From the NCBI GenBank assembly GCA_002284615.2, contig MU069849.1:85489-141352 (forward strand): a stretch of DNA of 55,864 nt. The letters are read 5' to 3'. Positions 1-11,350 of this stretch are shown here, piece after piece; within the stretch, counting starts at the first letter, position 1, and every line of letters begins with the position of its first letter. The stretch comes from Dunaliella salina (lineage: Eukaryota > Chlorophyta > Chlorophyceae > Chlamydomonadales > Dunaliellaceae). Under the pieces are notes generated by a model. The model made no database searches. It saw only the letters and a list, made by a program, of their open reading frames with translations, and had not been told where the DNA came from. The translations under genes were made by a program, and so were the position numbers.

Positions 1-23
1 GTGTGTGTGTGTGTGTGTGTGTG
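1..23. repeat. (GT)n microsatellite at window edge
   Basis: Uninterrupted GT dinucleotides, cut by the window start. Open frames across it (VCVCV) are artefacts of the repeat. Confidence 0.95.
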
Positions 24-971
24 CCAGAGCACTGGTGCACACAGGCAGAGCATGCAAATGTTGTGTGTGTTTGTATTGACGCATATGCACAATGGCAGAG
101 GCATGCAAAAATTGTTTGTGTATGCAATGATGTACATGCGTATTTGTGTGTGCCAGAGCATGTGCACAAAGGCAAACCATGCAAATGCCTACTCTGCATG
201 CTCCAGGGTGTTCAAGTCTCAGACATTTGTTTGCTCAAGTAGCAAGGTTATTTGTTCTTTATTAGCAATCACAATGCAGAGCAGACAACGCCATGAATGG
301 TATGGCTGCAAATTTGCAGGAGTAGCCATTGCTATTGAAGATTTCAGGCAAGGTGCCTTCATGCACACCACTTCCTGTTACTGCTTTTAACAGGGGAGCT
401 CCCTAGCAACCGAAATGAGGGTTCCCTTAGGAAAATCCGGAAAACCTTGCACATCTGTCATGTATAAGATGAAATTCATTACCATTACTACTCAACCATT
501 TCAATCACTCCGTTGAAATTATTCACCATTCCAAAGGATTTCAAAAAAGAAATCAAGGTACATGAAACAACAAATGCATTGGAAGGCGCTCAATCTGTGG
601 CAATTGGTGCGCTATGAAGCCCACAAGCACAAAATGGCTATAATCACAGGCAGCTTGTGCACTGCAAAGAACACGAGCAAAACTGATTGGTGTACCATGA
701 AGCTTATGAGTAACAGGCTGATGTACAACAACCATAAAAAAGCACACTCACATGTACTTTTCAGGGAGCATAGTGACATATGGCGCATGACGGGCCTTTG
801 GGAAATCCATTCCAGCTACCAGGTCCTGCATGTGGTGGAGTAAAAAAAAAGCAAGGCATGGCAGGTGAATGAGTTCAAGGTGGATGTGTGTTATTAACGG
901 CGCTTCAAGATGATGGCCAGCGATGAATTAATAGCGCTTGCAAAATGGATGAACAGCGGCAGAGGCGACAC
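24..971. other. Non-coding stretch, nothing recognised
   Basis: Short open frames only. None has a recognisable domain or a convincing splice-site context. TG-rich segments continue to about 160. Confidence 0.5.
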
Positions 972-1051
972 CGCAGGAGGGCATGCAGCGCTTGGGTGTT
1001 CCAAGGCCCTTCCGGGACTGCAAACACCCAAGCGCTCCATCCCCTCCTGCG
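972..1051. repeat. Imperfect inverted repeat (hairpin 1)
   Basis: A perfect 14-bp inverted repeat, AGCGCTTGGGTGTT at 987-1000 and its complement at 1023-1036, is extended outward by a 10-bp pair (972-981 with 1042-1051). Together they form a stem of roughly 29 bp with about five unpaired positions and a 22-nt loop. Confidence 0.7.
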
Positions 1052-1229
1052 CCCCATGTCAACTCTACCGCGGCAAGGCCTTGTAACACATTAGCAAGCC
1101 TTCCCTTCCGAGCGCCTTCAAACACGCCCAAAAGCTCGCACTCTGCCACCTGGCGCCATCACTCTGCACCCACCGGAGATCGAACTCGCGCCACTTCCCC
1201 CCCAATGGGATTAATATTTTTCTCTTCTA

Positions 1230-1297
1230 AGTGCAAGGGAAGGCGACTAGGCGACAAGCTAGCGCAAGCTCTTTGTCTATTCGCCTTCCCTTGTACT
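1230..1297. repeat. Inverted repeat (hairpin 2)
   Basis: The 21-bp arms at 1230-1250 and 1277-1297 (core AGGGAAGGCGA) match at 19 of 21 positions, around a 26-nt loop. Confidence 0.7.
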
Positions 1298-2390
1298 TTA
1301 ACAAAGCTTGTCTTGCTAAACATGCTCTTCCTGGACACCTTCCTCAAATCTAGCCGTGCCCACCATTATTATTCTAGAAACACAAACTGGTAAACCAAAA
1401 CATGGCAAAAATTGGTGAACTGAGTCAAGAGGCTGACATCCTGTATCTAACCACCCACTGAATCTTTTCACTCCATTTTTTGCAATGATATTCATACGGT
1501 AGGAAGATGCCAAATCACTTAAAGCCACACAAACTGTAGTAGCTGGTCAAGGATGGCGTTCATGCCCATTTTGAGGGGGAATTGGTCCAGTTCGGAGAAT
1601 TTACCACGCTAGCAAAAGCAGTCCTTCCCATAGAGGGGGCCAGCAAAGGTCTCACCAAAGGGTCAGGGATGCAAACAAAACATTGGATTGAAACTAAGAG
1701 TGGGATTTTTGGGGCTTATTTTGTTGTGGGGAATTGTGATAGTTAGAGAAAGACACCTGCAGGAAAGGAAAGAACAATTTTGAAAAGCGCCACAAGTTGA
1801 GGTTATGTGCAACGGCTGCAGACAGTGGACAAAACAAGGAAAAGACATATAGACATCAAGAACAGAAGAAAGACTTCACATGCCAGGGCTGGGCATAACC
1901 TCTGCAGACCAAAAATACAAGCTTGGCAGGCTGCCACAGACGGTTCTACCCATTTTCTGCATCCCTCATGCAGCACATTGCCTTGCATCACCCGGGCAAG
2001 GAAACACCTGTAAAGAGACGGATCCAGCCTGCAGCATAGCATGCAGGATGCCGACAGTTGAACCTGCCAGAACTTCCTTGTTTTCCTTGGGGACTGGCAC
2101 ATGTTTCTCCACCAGCCGGCAATCACAAATTGTGCAGACAGATCTGTCGCTGTGCAAGCATGGGCTGCAATCCTGGTCCAGATCTCATACCTGGGCGCAG
2201 CACCAGAAGTCCGCTGCTGTGAAGCTGCGCCAGCGAATAGAAAGCCTGGCACTGCTGCTCCTTCCCCCATACTCAAGATCACGTGCAAGGTCCTCCTGAG
2301 CATAGTGTCAGGATCATGTTCAAGCATGTGTATTGAAACGCAACAAGTTTGAAAAATGTCAGGATCATGCACTGCACATATTAAATATTA
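1298..2390. other. Non-coding stretch, no gene supported
   Basis: Overlapping open frames lie on both strands at 1803-2372. None shows a domain I recognise, and the frames contradict each other, so no gene is called. Confidence 0.4.
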
Positions 2391-2560
2391 GAAAAGGCAA
2401 GCCTTTTTCAAGGTGAGGTTCTTTGGCCGGCAAACGTCTCTTTCATTAAAAGCTCATTGGACCATATACTGCGCATGATAACTTTCAGAAAAGGCAAGCC
2501 TTTTTCAAGGTGAGGTCTTATGGCCGGCAAATGTCTCTTTCATGAAAAGCTTGTTGGAAA
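2391..2560. repeat. Two-copy tandem duplication, period 97 bp
   Basis: The motif GAAAAGGCAAGCCTTTTTC starts at 2391 and again at 2488, followed in both copies by AAGGTGAGG, GGCCGGCAAA and CTCTTTCAT. The motif contains a short palindrome, AAAGGCAAGCCTTT. Confidence 0.85.
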
Positions 2561-3450
2561 TTTTCAGCGCAGCAGAGCAGCTTGAGGAACACACTTGATG
2601 CCTCAGTTACAAGGACTGACTCAACATGAGGAGCAGGAACCGTGTGTCTGATCGAGGAGGCCAGCTGGAGATCACGTGTGCAAGTGCAGATACCTGGCTT
2701 GGACGGCACAGAGTGAGCAGAGCGTCCCCATGGACAGGGGCGCCAGCCACCCATGCAGCTCGTATGTTGAGGTGCAGCTGCGGATTGTCTCCACTGCTGA
2801 TGGCAGTAGGCAGGAGGGAGTACATGCTAGGCTCTGGGACCTGGTGCAGGCAAAAGTGTTGGGGGTATGGAAGTTACCATTGTCAAGCATCTGCTTGCAC
2901 CCTAAGTGATAGATGCTGGATAGGTGTGCAAGGATTTAGCCTTGAGTTACAACGCCCTGCGATGGTGTGCTCCACAAGTTGGTGCATTTCTTGAGGCATC
3001 GTTGTTGTTGTTTTCATTGCTGTTGCTGCTGCTGCTCATTGTTGTTGTGCACCCTGCACAAGCAGAAGAACCTGTGTCATTTGCGATCAAGCCAATGGTT
3101 TTACGTATTCAAGAGCAACAATCGCCTACAGATTTAGTACCGCGGAGACTAAGTTTGCTGGCAAGCTGGGTTCATCTGAGGGCACCTCCTTCAAAACAAT
3201 AGGTGTGCCTCAGGCCAGCCTCAATTCATCTTGACCGGCATTGAAAATCTTAATGGCCTTGAGTTAGATACTCTTGGCATAGAATTATATTCTGCTGTAT
3301 GACCCAATGACTTTGAATAAAGGAGGAGGCAGAGCGGTCGGAACTTGGCTGCTTGCACTCTTCAGAAATTGGTAATATTTCCCCCATTATTGCTCTTGAG
3401 CCAAAGAAGAAACTGATCAGGTTGAATTGCAGAAACAGCGAGTCATGAAA

Positions 3451-3451
<1 letters not shown>

Positions 3452-3541
<90 letters not shown>
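3452..3541. repeat. (CA)n microsatellite
   Basis: About 45 uninterrupted CA units. Poly-His/Thr and poly-Val/Cys frames across it are artefacts. Confidence 0.98.
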
Positions 3542-3542
<1 letters not shown>

Positions 3543-3724
3543 CTATGACATTCCCAGCATGCGGACCCTTTTGAGGCCTTGCTGCCTGTCAAAAAAAAGG
3601 AGTGTTCAAAGGGAGGGTCGCAATTTTGGAAACAGTGCTCGGACATGATAATTATCTATGCCAGCATGTCACGCAACGCAATCTGGCAGTGCTTGCGCAT
3701 AATGTTATTCTGCACTATCCACTG

Positions 3725-4016
3725 GGTGGCACGTGGCGCTTTTGTTTACAGTTCCCTTTATCTACAGTCGACAAAATGGCGCGCTTACGGCATAGTAATC
3801 TACATGCTCTTGGAACTCCTCATGGACACAATGATGAACATTAGGAAAGCAAGGTTCACTCAGTCACAAAACAGGGTGGCACATGGCGCTTTTGTTTACA
3901 ATTCCATTGATCTACAGTCAACAAAATGGCACGCTTACGGCATAGTAATCTACATGCTTTTGGGACTCCTCATGGACATCATGATGAACATTAGGAAAGC
4001 AAGGTTCACTCGGCCA
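3725..4016. repeat. Two-copy tandem duplication, period about 150 bp
   Basis: Unit 1 (3725-3874) and unit 2 (3875-4016) share GGTGGCAC, GGCGCTTTTGTTTACA, CTTACGGCATAGTAATCTAC and ATTAGGAAAGCAAGGTTCAC with scattered substitutions. The + frame through both units is open (173 codons from 3579), but the predicted peptide resembles nothing I know. Confidence 0.85.
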
Positions 4017-4519
4017 CAGTGTGTTGCAGACGCTTCAGCCGTTCTTCAGCTGGGACATGAAATGTCTGCTGAGCTCACAATGCAATGCGCAGGCTGCTGA
4101 AAGCAAAGAGCACAATGCGCAGGCCGTGCACTTGCTGCTTCTCACCTGTACCGCATTTGCTGCTTCACACCTGTGCCACATCACCTCCCATGACTCCCTG
4201 CCCTTAATGCATGTGGCCTCTGGACTGCATTTCTTTTTGTTCTTTTTTTTGCTGCTTCTCACCTGTGCCACGTCACCTCCCATGTCTGCTGCAGCCCTTG
4301 GGCTGCGTACTGCAAGAACAAGCAGACAGAAAACCTGATGTGTTTGATTGTGCATGCCTTTGACAGAAGATGCGCAAAGGTTTGAGGGACATGCAATCTG
4401 CCGGTGGGCTCATCAGCCAATGCAGTCTGTACCCCACGTTACAAGCCCCACCTTGAATTTTGTAGCTTTTTTGCTGGCAGAGGGGATGCGCAGTGCGCCC
4501 CAAAACGACATGTTTTGCT

Positions 4520-6128
4520 GCCTTCGTGCAGGAAATGCCTGTGCAGCATATGCTTTCTTGTGCTAGCTGTATCTAGTGTAGGTTTTGAGGGCCTTCTGGT
4601 GAGGCCACTGCTAGCTTGCTAGCTTGCTAGTTTGTTAGTTATTCGACCTTCCCTTAATGCACGCGGCCTCTGGCTTGCATAGACTTTTAATTTTCTTTTT
4701 CTTTTCTTGCGCTCACACAGCAGCCCTCAGACACCACAGACGTCGTACTTCCAGATGCCAGGGAACCATTCCACAATTTCTACTGGCTCCCATTGAGGAC
4801 CTCTCGAGCACAAAATGATGGCACGCACTGCTCCCATGCTTTCCCAATCCAATGCCTCACCAACCTCAATGACAAACTTAAAGAACACATGCACAAAAGG
4901 CACAAGCTTGGCTCTGCTGATACTTCTGGCTACCATTACAGCAGATGGCAGAAGCTCAACTGCCCCTCAACCCACTTCCCCAATCATCACAGTCAACATC
5001 CCAGCTCACAATCCAAACTCTCAACTTGCTAACAAGGAGATAAGCAACTCCTTTTGGATAAATCCTGAGATTTATGTTGATACAGCAAATTAATGTAATG
5101 AAGTACCAAACAGATGCATAATACACACAAAAACATGCTTTCAAATTCAAATTTTCCTCCACTCCTGTGAGATGCCCACTCTGTGGTGATGAAGACAACA
5201 TTGATCACTTACTCCTTAGGTGTACCAGCTCAACACTGAGTGAGATGCACACCAACAGAAACCATGCAGACCTTAGCCTCTGTGCAAATGCCCTCAGTAC
5301 AGGCCGGTATGGCTCTTCCCTTATTGGTATGGCTGCAGTAACGACAGTTTCCAGGAACAGGGCATGCAAGTCCCCAAAAACATAACACGTCGCATTCCTG
5401 ATTGGGGATTCCCAAATGATACTGGCTCCTCAGCCCACCACCAAAGCCGCCCAGATGCTATCTTTGTGCGCTCTATCCCAGGCCGACCTGTCCACCATGA
5501 TCCCTCTCAGATCCCTGATTGCTACAGGGACATCCACCTTGTTAAATTAAAATTCTGTCCCGACACCAACCTCTTTATCATTCTGGACGTGTAGCAGCTC
5601 AACATGCCTACACTGTACCCAGACTTAGATCCTGCAGCTCAAGAAATCCAAACAGGAATAACAAGGGGGCTCTACATGCCATCTGAATTGGTGTGCTATT
5701 TACAATGAATACACAATCAAACCTCTTATGAATCTAGGCCTTACCAAGCAAAAAGCTAGATCACTAGCAACTGAGCAACTGAACTGACAAAAATTGACAT
5801 GCATCATTAACACCAGACATGCTCTTCATTTCCAGGGGGCTTTTGGGGGAGGGGGGGGGGAGGGATTGCTGGGCACGCGGCGGAGGACAGCAGGAGAAGG
5901 AGAGTCCGGGCGTCCAGGAGCATGGCGGACAAACTCCCAGATCCTCATTAGCTCTGTTCCTGGCTCTCTCCCAGGCTAGCTGTGTCGTCTAGTGTAGCTT
6001 AAGTGTGCCTTCTGGTGAGGCCACTGCTAGCTTGCTAGTTTGCTAGCTTTTTAGTTAGTAGACCTTCCCTTAAGGCACGTGGCCTCTGGCTTGCGTAAAT
6101 TTTTCTTTTTTCTTTTTTTCTTGCTTTC
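4520..6128 (+). mobile_element. Retroelement copy A1 (RNase H end, CCHC, RLE, type-A tail), broken
   Basis: A 5'-truncated copy of the element described at 40755-43925. The 3' end of RNase H is recognisable just before 4553 and resumes at 4711 after a nested tail insertion. The linker HMHKRHKLGSAD follows at about 4890, the zinc knuckle CPLCGDEDNIDHLLLRC at about 5168-5222, and the endonuclease region with RPDAIFV at about 5450. The expected ELK has become KLK (LVKLKFC at about 5540). Frameshifts separate the pieces. The 3' UTR runs from about 5940 to an impure CTTTT tail near 6128. This is a dead copy. Confidence 0.85.
4565..4702 (+). mobile_element. Tail-only type-A insertion nested in copy A1
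   Basis: Contains the type-A hallmarks in order: AGGGCCTTCTGGTGAGGCC, a GCTAGCTT tandem, CTTCCCTTAATGCACGCGG and GGCTTGCATAGACTTTT, ending in CTTTT repeats. It is flanked by an 11-bp target duplication, TTTCTTGTGCT at 4554-4564 and TTTCTTGCGCT at 4703-4713 (10 of 11). The flanks read as one continuous RNase H remnant, so it inserted into copy A1. Confidence 0.85.
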
Positions 6129-6479
6129 TTATCTTGTTTTACTCCGTGCCAGGCCCCTTTGTGTATAACAGAGAGCAGATGAAATATGTAGATGCCTCCA
6201 TGATGTACGTACAAGATGCAGCCAGTAACAAGAGCCACACTGCCAGCAAAAGCTTGGAATACCTAAAATCGCCGTTACAAGACTGCCCTCCAAGTACAAG
6301 CCATTTTTTTGTGCACCAGCGAGCCGTCCCATTGGAGCCTTTTTCTTGCACACCAGAAAACCCTCTAGGCACCGCTGCTCCATTTGCCTACTTACTGCCT
6401 TAGAATTTCCAGGCACTGCTGCTGCACCTACTTCTTGGCGAACGTTAAAATATTGGCCGGCCCTCAGGATATAAACCTT

Positions 6480-6830
6480 GGACAGCCTTCATTCTTCAAA
6501 TTTTCAAACACAGCTGCTGCACTTGAATGTTGGCCAACTTGCAAAGCCTGGCCAGCCAGCAGGCTTCATATCTTCATGCGCTGCTGCTGCACCTGAAGTT
6601 AGCCAACTTACAAATCCTGGCCTGCCTTCTGGCATCAAATTTTCAGGCCACTTTCAGATCTCGGCCAGCCTTGAAGCCCTGCATCTCAAGGCGCTGCTGC
6701 GGCACCCTTGGCCTGCCGACAGGCTCAAAATCTCCAGGCCTTGCTGCGGCACGTTTGGCCTGCCTTCAGGCTTAAAACCTGGCTTAAATCTGGCCTGCTT
6801 CCAAAGTTTGTCCAGCCTCCAGGCGTAGGA
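6480..6830. repeat. Degenerate tandem repeat, roughly 45-60 bp units
   Basis: Recurring CTGCTGCACCTGAA, AACTTGCAAATCCTGGCC and CATCAAATTTTCAGGCC modules, repeated about six times with drift. It merges into the downstream end of the Pro/Ala-rich (-) frame at 6725-7741. Confidence 0.7.
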
Positions 6831-7741
6831 CCTCCCTGCTGAAGCACCCTTGGCCTACCTTCAGGCTTCAGGTCGTCCCAATCCATGGATGCCGGCCCTT
6901 TGTGCTCCACCCTGGTCTCTGTAGAGTAGGCTTCCCGCATCGTGTCCCCCCCCTCTCTCTCCCTCCCAGGCACAGCTCTCTCAGCTACCTCTGCCCTGCG
7001 AACTTTGGCTGGCGGCAGCATGTTTTTTTCTGGGCTCCTGCCACCCTGCCCTTCATATGCCCGCTTCTCACCCCTCTCCTCAGCAGCCTGCGGCTCAGGC
7101 CCAACAGGCTGTGCAGGCTGAAGCTCAGCTGATGTTGCTGGAGGTGGGGCAGGCCCAGGAGCAGCTGCTTGTCGCTCGGGAGGAGGCTCGGCTGGTGTTG
7201 CTGAGGGTGGGGCAGGCCCAGGGGGACCTACCGGTTGTTCAGGCTGCAGCTCAGCTGGTGCCGCTGGAAATGGGGCAGGCCCAGGAGCGCCCGCTTCAGG
7301 CTCAGGCCCAGGAGCAGCAGATGGTGTCTTAGGCACCACAGCTGGTGATGCTAGAGGTGGTGCAGGCCCTTGGACAGATGCTGGATGCTCCGGCTGAAGC
7401 TCGGCTGGGGTTGTTGGGGATGGGGTGAGCCCAAGAGTGCCTGCTAATGGCTTAGGTCCAGAAGCGGCCGCTTGTGGCTCAGGTACCACAGGGGGAAGTT
7501 TTGCCCTGTGGCCTTTCCTTCCCACCCTGCCCCACACCACCAGCCTGCTGACGTCCAGGCCAAACTCTGTAGCAGCGCCATTAGCCGTGCGGGCAAGGGG
7601 TTGTCCTTGGCGCATGTCCATACAAAAACCGGGCGCCTGTGTGCAGGCCTGGGGCCCTAAAGCGGCAGTGACAGACCCCAACAGAGACTTTCCGGCAGGG
7701 AGCTGCACCTCTGTGATGGGCTGCCTGCAGGTGCAGGGCAA
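6725..7741 (-). CDS. Pro/Ala/Gln-rich open frame, candidate exon, product unknown
   Basis: A 338-codon open frame, the longest in the window. The middle is built of degenerate repeats around GPAPPPATPAELQPEQP (about residues 95-215). A charged stretch with a possible basic nuclear signal (PPAKVRRAEVAERA) follows, then MDWDDLKPEGRP near residue 285. No enzyme motif is visible. The repeat is also open on the opposite strand, so openness alone is weak evidence. It could be one large exon of a (-) strand gene whose other exons lie at 11.3-23 kb. I do not recognise the family, and the true exon ends are not established. Confidence 0.35.
   Translation of the reverse strand: MPCTCRQPITEVQLPAGKSLLGSVTAALGPQACTQAPGFCMDMRQGQPLARTANGAATEFGLDVSRLVVWGRVGRKGHRAKLPPVVPEPQAAASGPKPLAGTLGLTPSPTTPAELQPEHPASVQGPAPPLASPAVVPKTPSAAPGPEPEAGAPGPAPFPAAPAELQPEQPVGPPGPAPPSATPAEPPPERQAAAPGPAPPPATSAELQPAQPVGPEPQAAEERGEKRAYEGQGGRSPEKNMLPPAKVRRAEVAERAVPGREREGGDTMREAYSTETRVEHKGPASMDWDDLKPEGRPRVLQQGGPTPGGWTNFGSRPDLSQVLSLKAGQTCRSKAWRF
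7110..7440. repeat. GC-rich coding-type minisatellite
   Basis: About five to six units of roughly 60-66 bp built on GCTCAGCTGGTG, TGGGGCAGGCCCAGGAGC and GGCTCAGG. It underlies the PAPGP-type peptide repeat on the - strand. Confidence 0.75.
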
Positions 7742-8027
7742 ATGTGGTATTCATGTGATCTTTTTCTGTGGACAATCATTATTTTTTGACTGCTGCAGTG
7801 CGTACACACATACACACGCAAGCAAACACACACACTCTAAACATGACCTTCCGAATTGAGACGGATAGAGACAGAGGGCAAGGCAGCTGGTGGGTATAGG
7901 AACAGCAGGACGTGGCTTGTGAAGATTGTCTTCCTTCTCTTTCCTTTTTGCAACAGACAAAGGTCTGAGAACGCGTAGGGGCAGACAACAAGAACATCAA
8001 TGATACATGACGATAGCTTTCAATATT

Positions 8028-8250
8028 GCATACTCAGGTTGGATACAGCACATTCTGTTGATTAAGTGCCGCCATTGATGGCTGCACATCTGGGCAAGAC
8101 TGTGACAAGTGCTGGGATGGTCCTTCTTATCCTTCTTGCATCCTCAGGTTGGATACAGCACATTCTGTAGATTAAGTGCCGTCATTGATGGCTGCACATC
8201 TGGGCAAGACTGTGACAAATACTGGGATGGTCCTTCTTATCCTTCTTACC
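8028..8250. repeat. Two-copy tandem duplication, period 110 bp
   Basis: The module CTCAGGTTGGATACAGCAC, GATTAAGTGCCG, TTGATGGCTGCACATCTGG and GATGGTCCTTCTTATCC occurs at 8033 and again at 8143 with about five differences. Both copies begin at CTCAG followed by GT. Confidence 0.9.
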
Positions 8251-8580
8251 AATACTTGTATAGGCAGTGATGACAAGTGGTGACCATGATACAATGCAAT
8301 TGTTCAATACAAGTACTGGCAGTGGCTACAAGTGATGGGAGTGGCGCTTGTCATTTTCCCAAGCATCCTTAAATGCCAGGCACTGAGTTTTACCTGTTTC
8401 CAGACATGCATGGCATGTCCAACAATTTTTGCCTGGCCAAGACTCGCCTGCATTCTTGAACAGACTTCCAGGGTCACCCGTAGAACTGCTGGCATGATAA
8501 GAACGTTTCAAGGATGCCAGCAAAGGAAAGAAGAGAAGAGAAAAGGAAGGATATAAAAAAAGAAAAATTATGCTTGTCAG

Positions 8581-8644
8581 TCTGAGGAGGTTGCTGATGT
8601 TAACATGAACGATCAGCAATACTAACGTCAGCGACCTCCTCAGA
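8581..8644. repeat. Inverted repeat (hairpin 3), 22-bp stem
   Basis: Arms at 8581-8602 and 8623-8644 (core TCTGAGGAGG with CCTCCTCAGA) are complementary at 20 of 22 positions. Both differences would be G-U pairs in RNA. The loop is 20 nt. A + transcript would form a complete 22-bp stem. Confidence 0.75.
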
Positions 8645-8756
8645 CAGCTCAACACCCACAGCTTGCAATCAGTCCGGCTGCACAACTGCCAATATCTGCG
8701 CTGTGTTGGGCATTGGCATTACAGCCAATGATCTGCATTATTACTTCCAGCCCCAG

Positions 8757-9110
8757 CTGGCAGCTGCTGCTTATCCTCAGTGTCCCCTCGCTTGTGGTCA
8801 TGCATGCTTTGCTTTACTTCTTGGGACTTATTGTGTACACACAAGAAATCGCATCCAGGCCCTGTGCTGCTGGCAGCTGCTGCTAACCCTTACCGTCCCC
8901 TCGCTTGTGATTGTGCACACTTCGTTTGTGCTTGTTGGCCTTCTGTGCTCAGCAAAAGCGCTGCTGGGCCCTGCGCGCTGGCAGCTGCTGCTAATCCTCA
9001 GTGCTTGTGTTCATGCACACTTTGTGTGTACTCCTTTCCTTTTGGCGACAGCGCCGCTACATCTAGAACTTGTGCTGCTGGCAGCTGCTGATTGCCCTTC
9101 GTATTCCCTC
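8757..9110. repeat. Four-copy degenerate tandem repeat, about 110 bp
   Basis: The module CTGGCAGCTGCTGCT, CCTC(A)GTGTCCCCTCGC and GTGCACACTTTG recurs near 8757, 8870, 8980 and 9080. It creates an open + frame (8703-9182) rich in Leu and Ala, with no recognisable protein family. Confidence 0.7.
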
Positions 9111-9182
9111 ACTTTTTATCATGCATGCTTTGTGGTGTCTGCCTGCGGGGGCAGCTTAGCTGAAGCAAAGGAATGCCTATAA

Positions 9183-10164
9183 CCAAAGCAGTCCAAGCTG
9201 GGAGGCAAGATATGGCTCCCCTTCTCCTGTCTTCTACTGCCAGACCATAAATCTCTCCCTCGCACATGTGTTTAAAAAGATCATGCAGACCAGGAGTGAT
9301 CTTTCACTGAAACTTTGATCAAAAATTTTCTTTCGCAGAAAGTTTCAAAAAGGTCAATGCACACCTGGCATCCGCAGGGATGAGCACGGCAATGACTGGA
9401 GGAGTTGCATCCATGCCCAGCACATCTGCCCCACTGTGTACAACACCGATGCCCTCAAGATTGTGAAGCAGCCCCGTGGCATGAACTCCCAGCTGTGCTG
9501 CTGCTGCCTGTGTGTGCACAGTTGTTTGCAAGTTGTTGAATGCATTTTATGTGGATCGCTGAAAAACCCAGGAACTTGCTAAGGCTTGGAATGCTCTCAA
9601 ATAGACCCACAATCAAAGGACTGCATTCCACGTATGCTGATCATGCACAGAAGAATGATGCAGCCAAAGAAGCTGGAGAAGGTGGCAAATGTCATCACAT
9701 GAATGTTCATTTAGTTTCATTATTTCCTTAAAACTTTCCTACTGGTACAATACAAATTTGATTTGACTGCAGAGAACCGCAAGTCAATACTGGTGGAGGG
9801 AAAAACTTTATTTTTTTGGAGCAGCTGCATGACAAAAAAAGGAATCCCGAAGAAACAAGCAAAGCTGCAGTGTTTGTAAGCTTTACAAATAAAGATATGC
9901 ACCCTGTAGACCTGTACCTGTGATTTTTGTGCATCAAGTATGGCACCCAGAGCATTTGCTCCCCGCTTCTGCGCCGCAGCCTCACTCAGCCCCTCCCTGT
10001 GGGCTTCTTCCATGGCTGCTGTTGCTGCTGCCTCAGCTGCTGCTGCATTTGCAACTGCATTAAATGATCAACGCATAAGGGCAACTGTTTTTAATTCAAC
10101 GCTAAGCACTCAGCTGCTGCTGCGTTTGCAACTGCATTTAAAAACAATGAGCAAGAGCAACTGC
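9183..10164. other. No gene recognised
   Basis: Only short open frames and no retroelement tail or domain. A GCTGCTGC-rich segment (10015-10055) precedes the TG microsatellite. Confidence 0.4.
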
Positions 10165-10192
10165 TGTGTGTGTGTGTGTGTGTGTGTGTGTG

Positions 10193-10263
<71 letters not shown>

Positions 10264-10345
10264 NNNNNNNNNNNNNNTGTGTGTGTGTGTATATGTGTGT
10301 GTGTTTATGTATGTGTGCGTGTGTATGTGTGTGTGAGAGAGCCTG
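10165..10345. repeat. (TG)n microsatellite with 14-bp assembly gap
   Basis: TG tracts interrupted by TTG. The assembly gap at 10264-10277 sits inside the tract, so repeat length caused the gap. Confidence 0.97.
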
Positions 10346-10834
10346 CATGCGTGCGCTCATGCGTACACTTCAGTTTGAACGCGTGCAGAGTTGAAGTGTG
10401 TTGTGTGCATTCTTGTCTCTTTGAGGAAGCGCTCATACAATGTGTATTATGTGCATTCTCGTCTCTTTGAGGAAGCGCTTACACAATGTTGAGCTCATGT
10501 TTTTAATCTGAGCCTCCTGATTTGATCGAATCAAATTTGAAAAGTAAGGTATGCCAGCCAAAAAAGGATTTGACAGACCATTATTACCCAAAGTTTGACG
10601 TTATGGACTGATCACTTCCCAAAGTTTGACGTTGTGGACTGCTATCATAACAAGATTTCCGCACAAGCGGCTCATAAAATGGAAGCATTATATGCTGCGC
10701 ATTCAATACAGGCTGGCCTTTAGCCGCAAATGCCCTGCTTTGAGTACGACTGCTTTTTCATACACTGCTACCTCTAACTCCTGCTTCTTTCTATCTACCT
10801 CCTCCCCTTAACCACTGTTGCCGCAACTGTTGTC

Positions 10835-11350
10835 ACCTTCTCCTGCACGCCGGCCTGCTTCTACTCCAGCCACATACTGCTACCTACAACTGCTATTTCC
10901 ATCTACCTCCTTCAACCACTGCTACTGCGACTTCTGGGCAGTAAACGCCTGCCCCAATTTCTTGCTTTCCATTCTAAGCATGGCAGCTGCCACCTGTGTA
11001 TGCCCAGGTCTTTCAGTTGGCGTCTTTGAGCATGAGTTTGGCATTGGATTTGGCTAGGAACAGAGTCTCTATAGTCTGGCTTTTCATGTGTTGCCTGCTC
11101 CTGCATGCTGGCCTGCTTCTGCTGTAGCCAAATCTGCTACCTACAACTACTGAAACCTTCATTCTACCACCTCCCTTCAGCCACCGCTGCTGGAACTGCT
11201 GTTACCTGCTCCTGCAGGCAGGCCTGCTTCTGCTGCAGCCAAATACAGCTGCTGCTACTTAGAATATCTGGACTTTCTATCTACCACGTTCCTTCAACCA
11301 CCGCTGTTTCAACACAAACCGCTATTACCTGCTCCTGCAGGCAGGCCTGC
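10835..11350 (-). repeat. Four-copy tandem array including an exon 3' end and splice donor
   Basis: On the + strand, CTGCTCCTGCAGGCAGGCC and TGCTTCTGCTGCAGCC recur near 10840, 11098, 11212 and 11332. Read on the - strand this is an exon end (AGGCCTGCCTGCAGGAGCAG) followed by GTAATAGCG or a decayed equivalent. The copy at 11329 retains a clean donor. Confidence 0.6.

Noticed and set aside
1165..1205. B-box-like GAGTTCGATCTCC on the - strand, possible tRNA or SINE head
   Set aside because: No matching A box at tRNA spacing and no cloverleaf. Not enough to call.
1803..2372. 189-codon (-) frame as a gene
   Set aside because: An overlapping 139-codon frame runs on the + strand, composition is unremarkable, and no domain is seen.
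3579..4100. 173-codon + frame as a protein with two repeated membrane segments
   Set aside because: It follows directly from a 150-bp tandem DNA duplication. No family resemblance, and the Met start lies just after a microsatellite.
4564..4715. Head-to-tail array of retroelements implying a preference for inserting next to tails
   Set aside because: The target duplication and continuity of the flanks show a nested insertion at this site. The other adjacencies (43926, 51418) are too few to prove a preference.
8703..9182. 159-codon Leu-rich + frame as a membrane protein
   Set aside because: The frame is created by a four-copy 110-bp tandem repeat, and no start context or splice support is seen.
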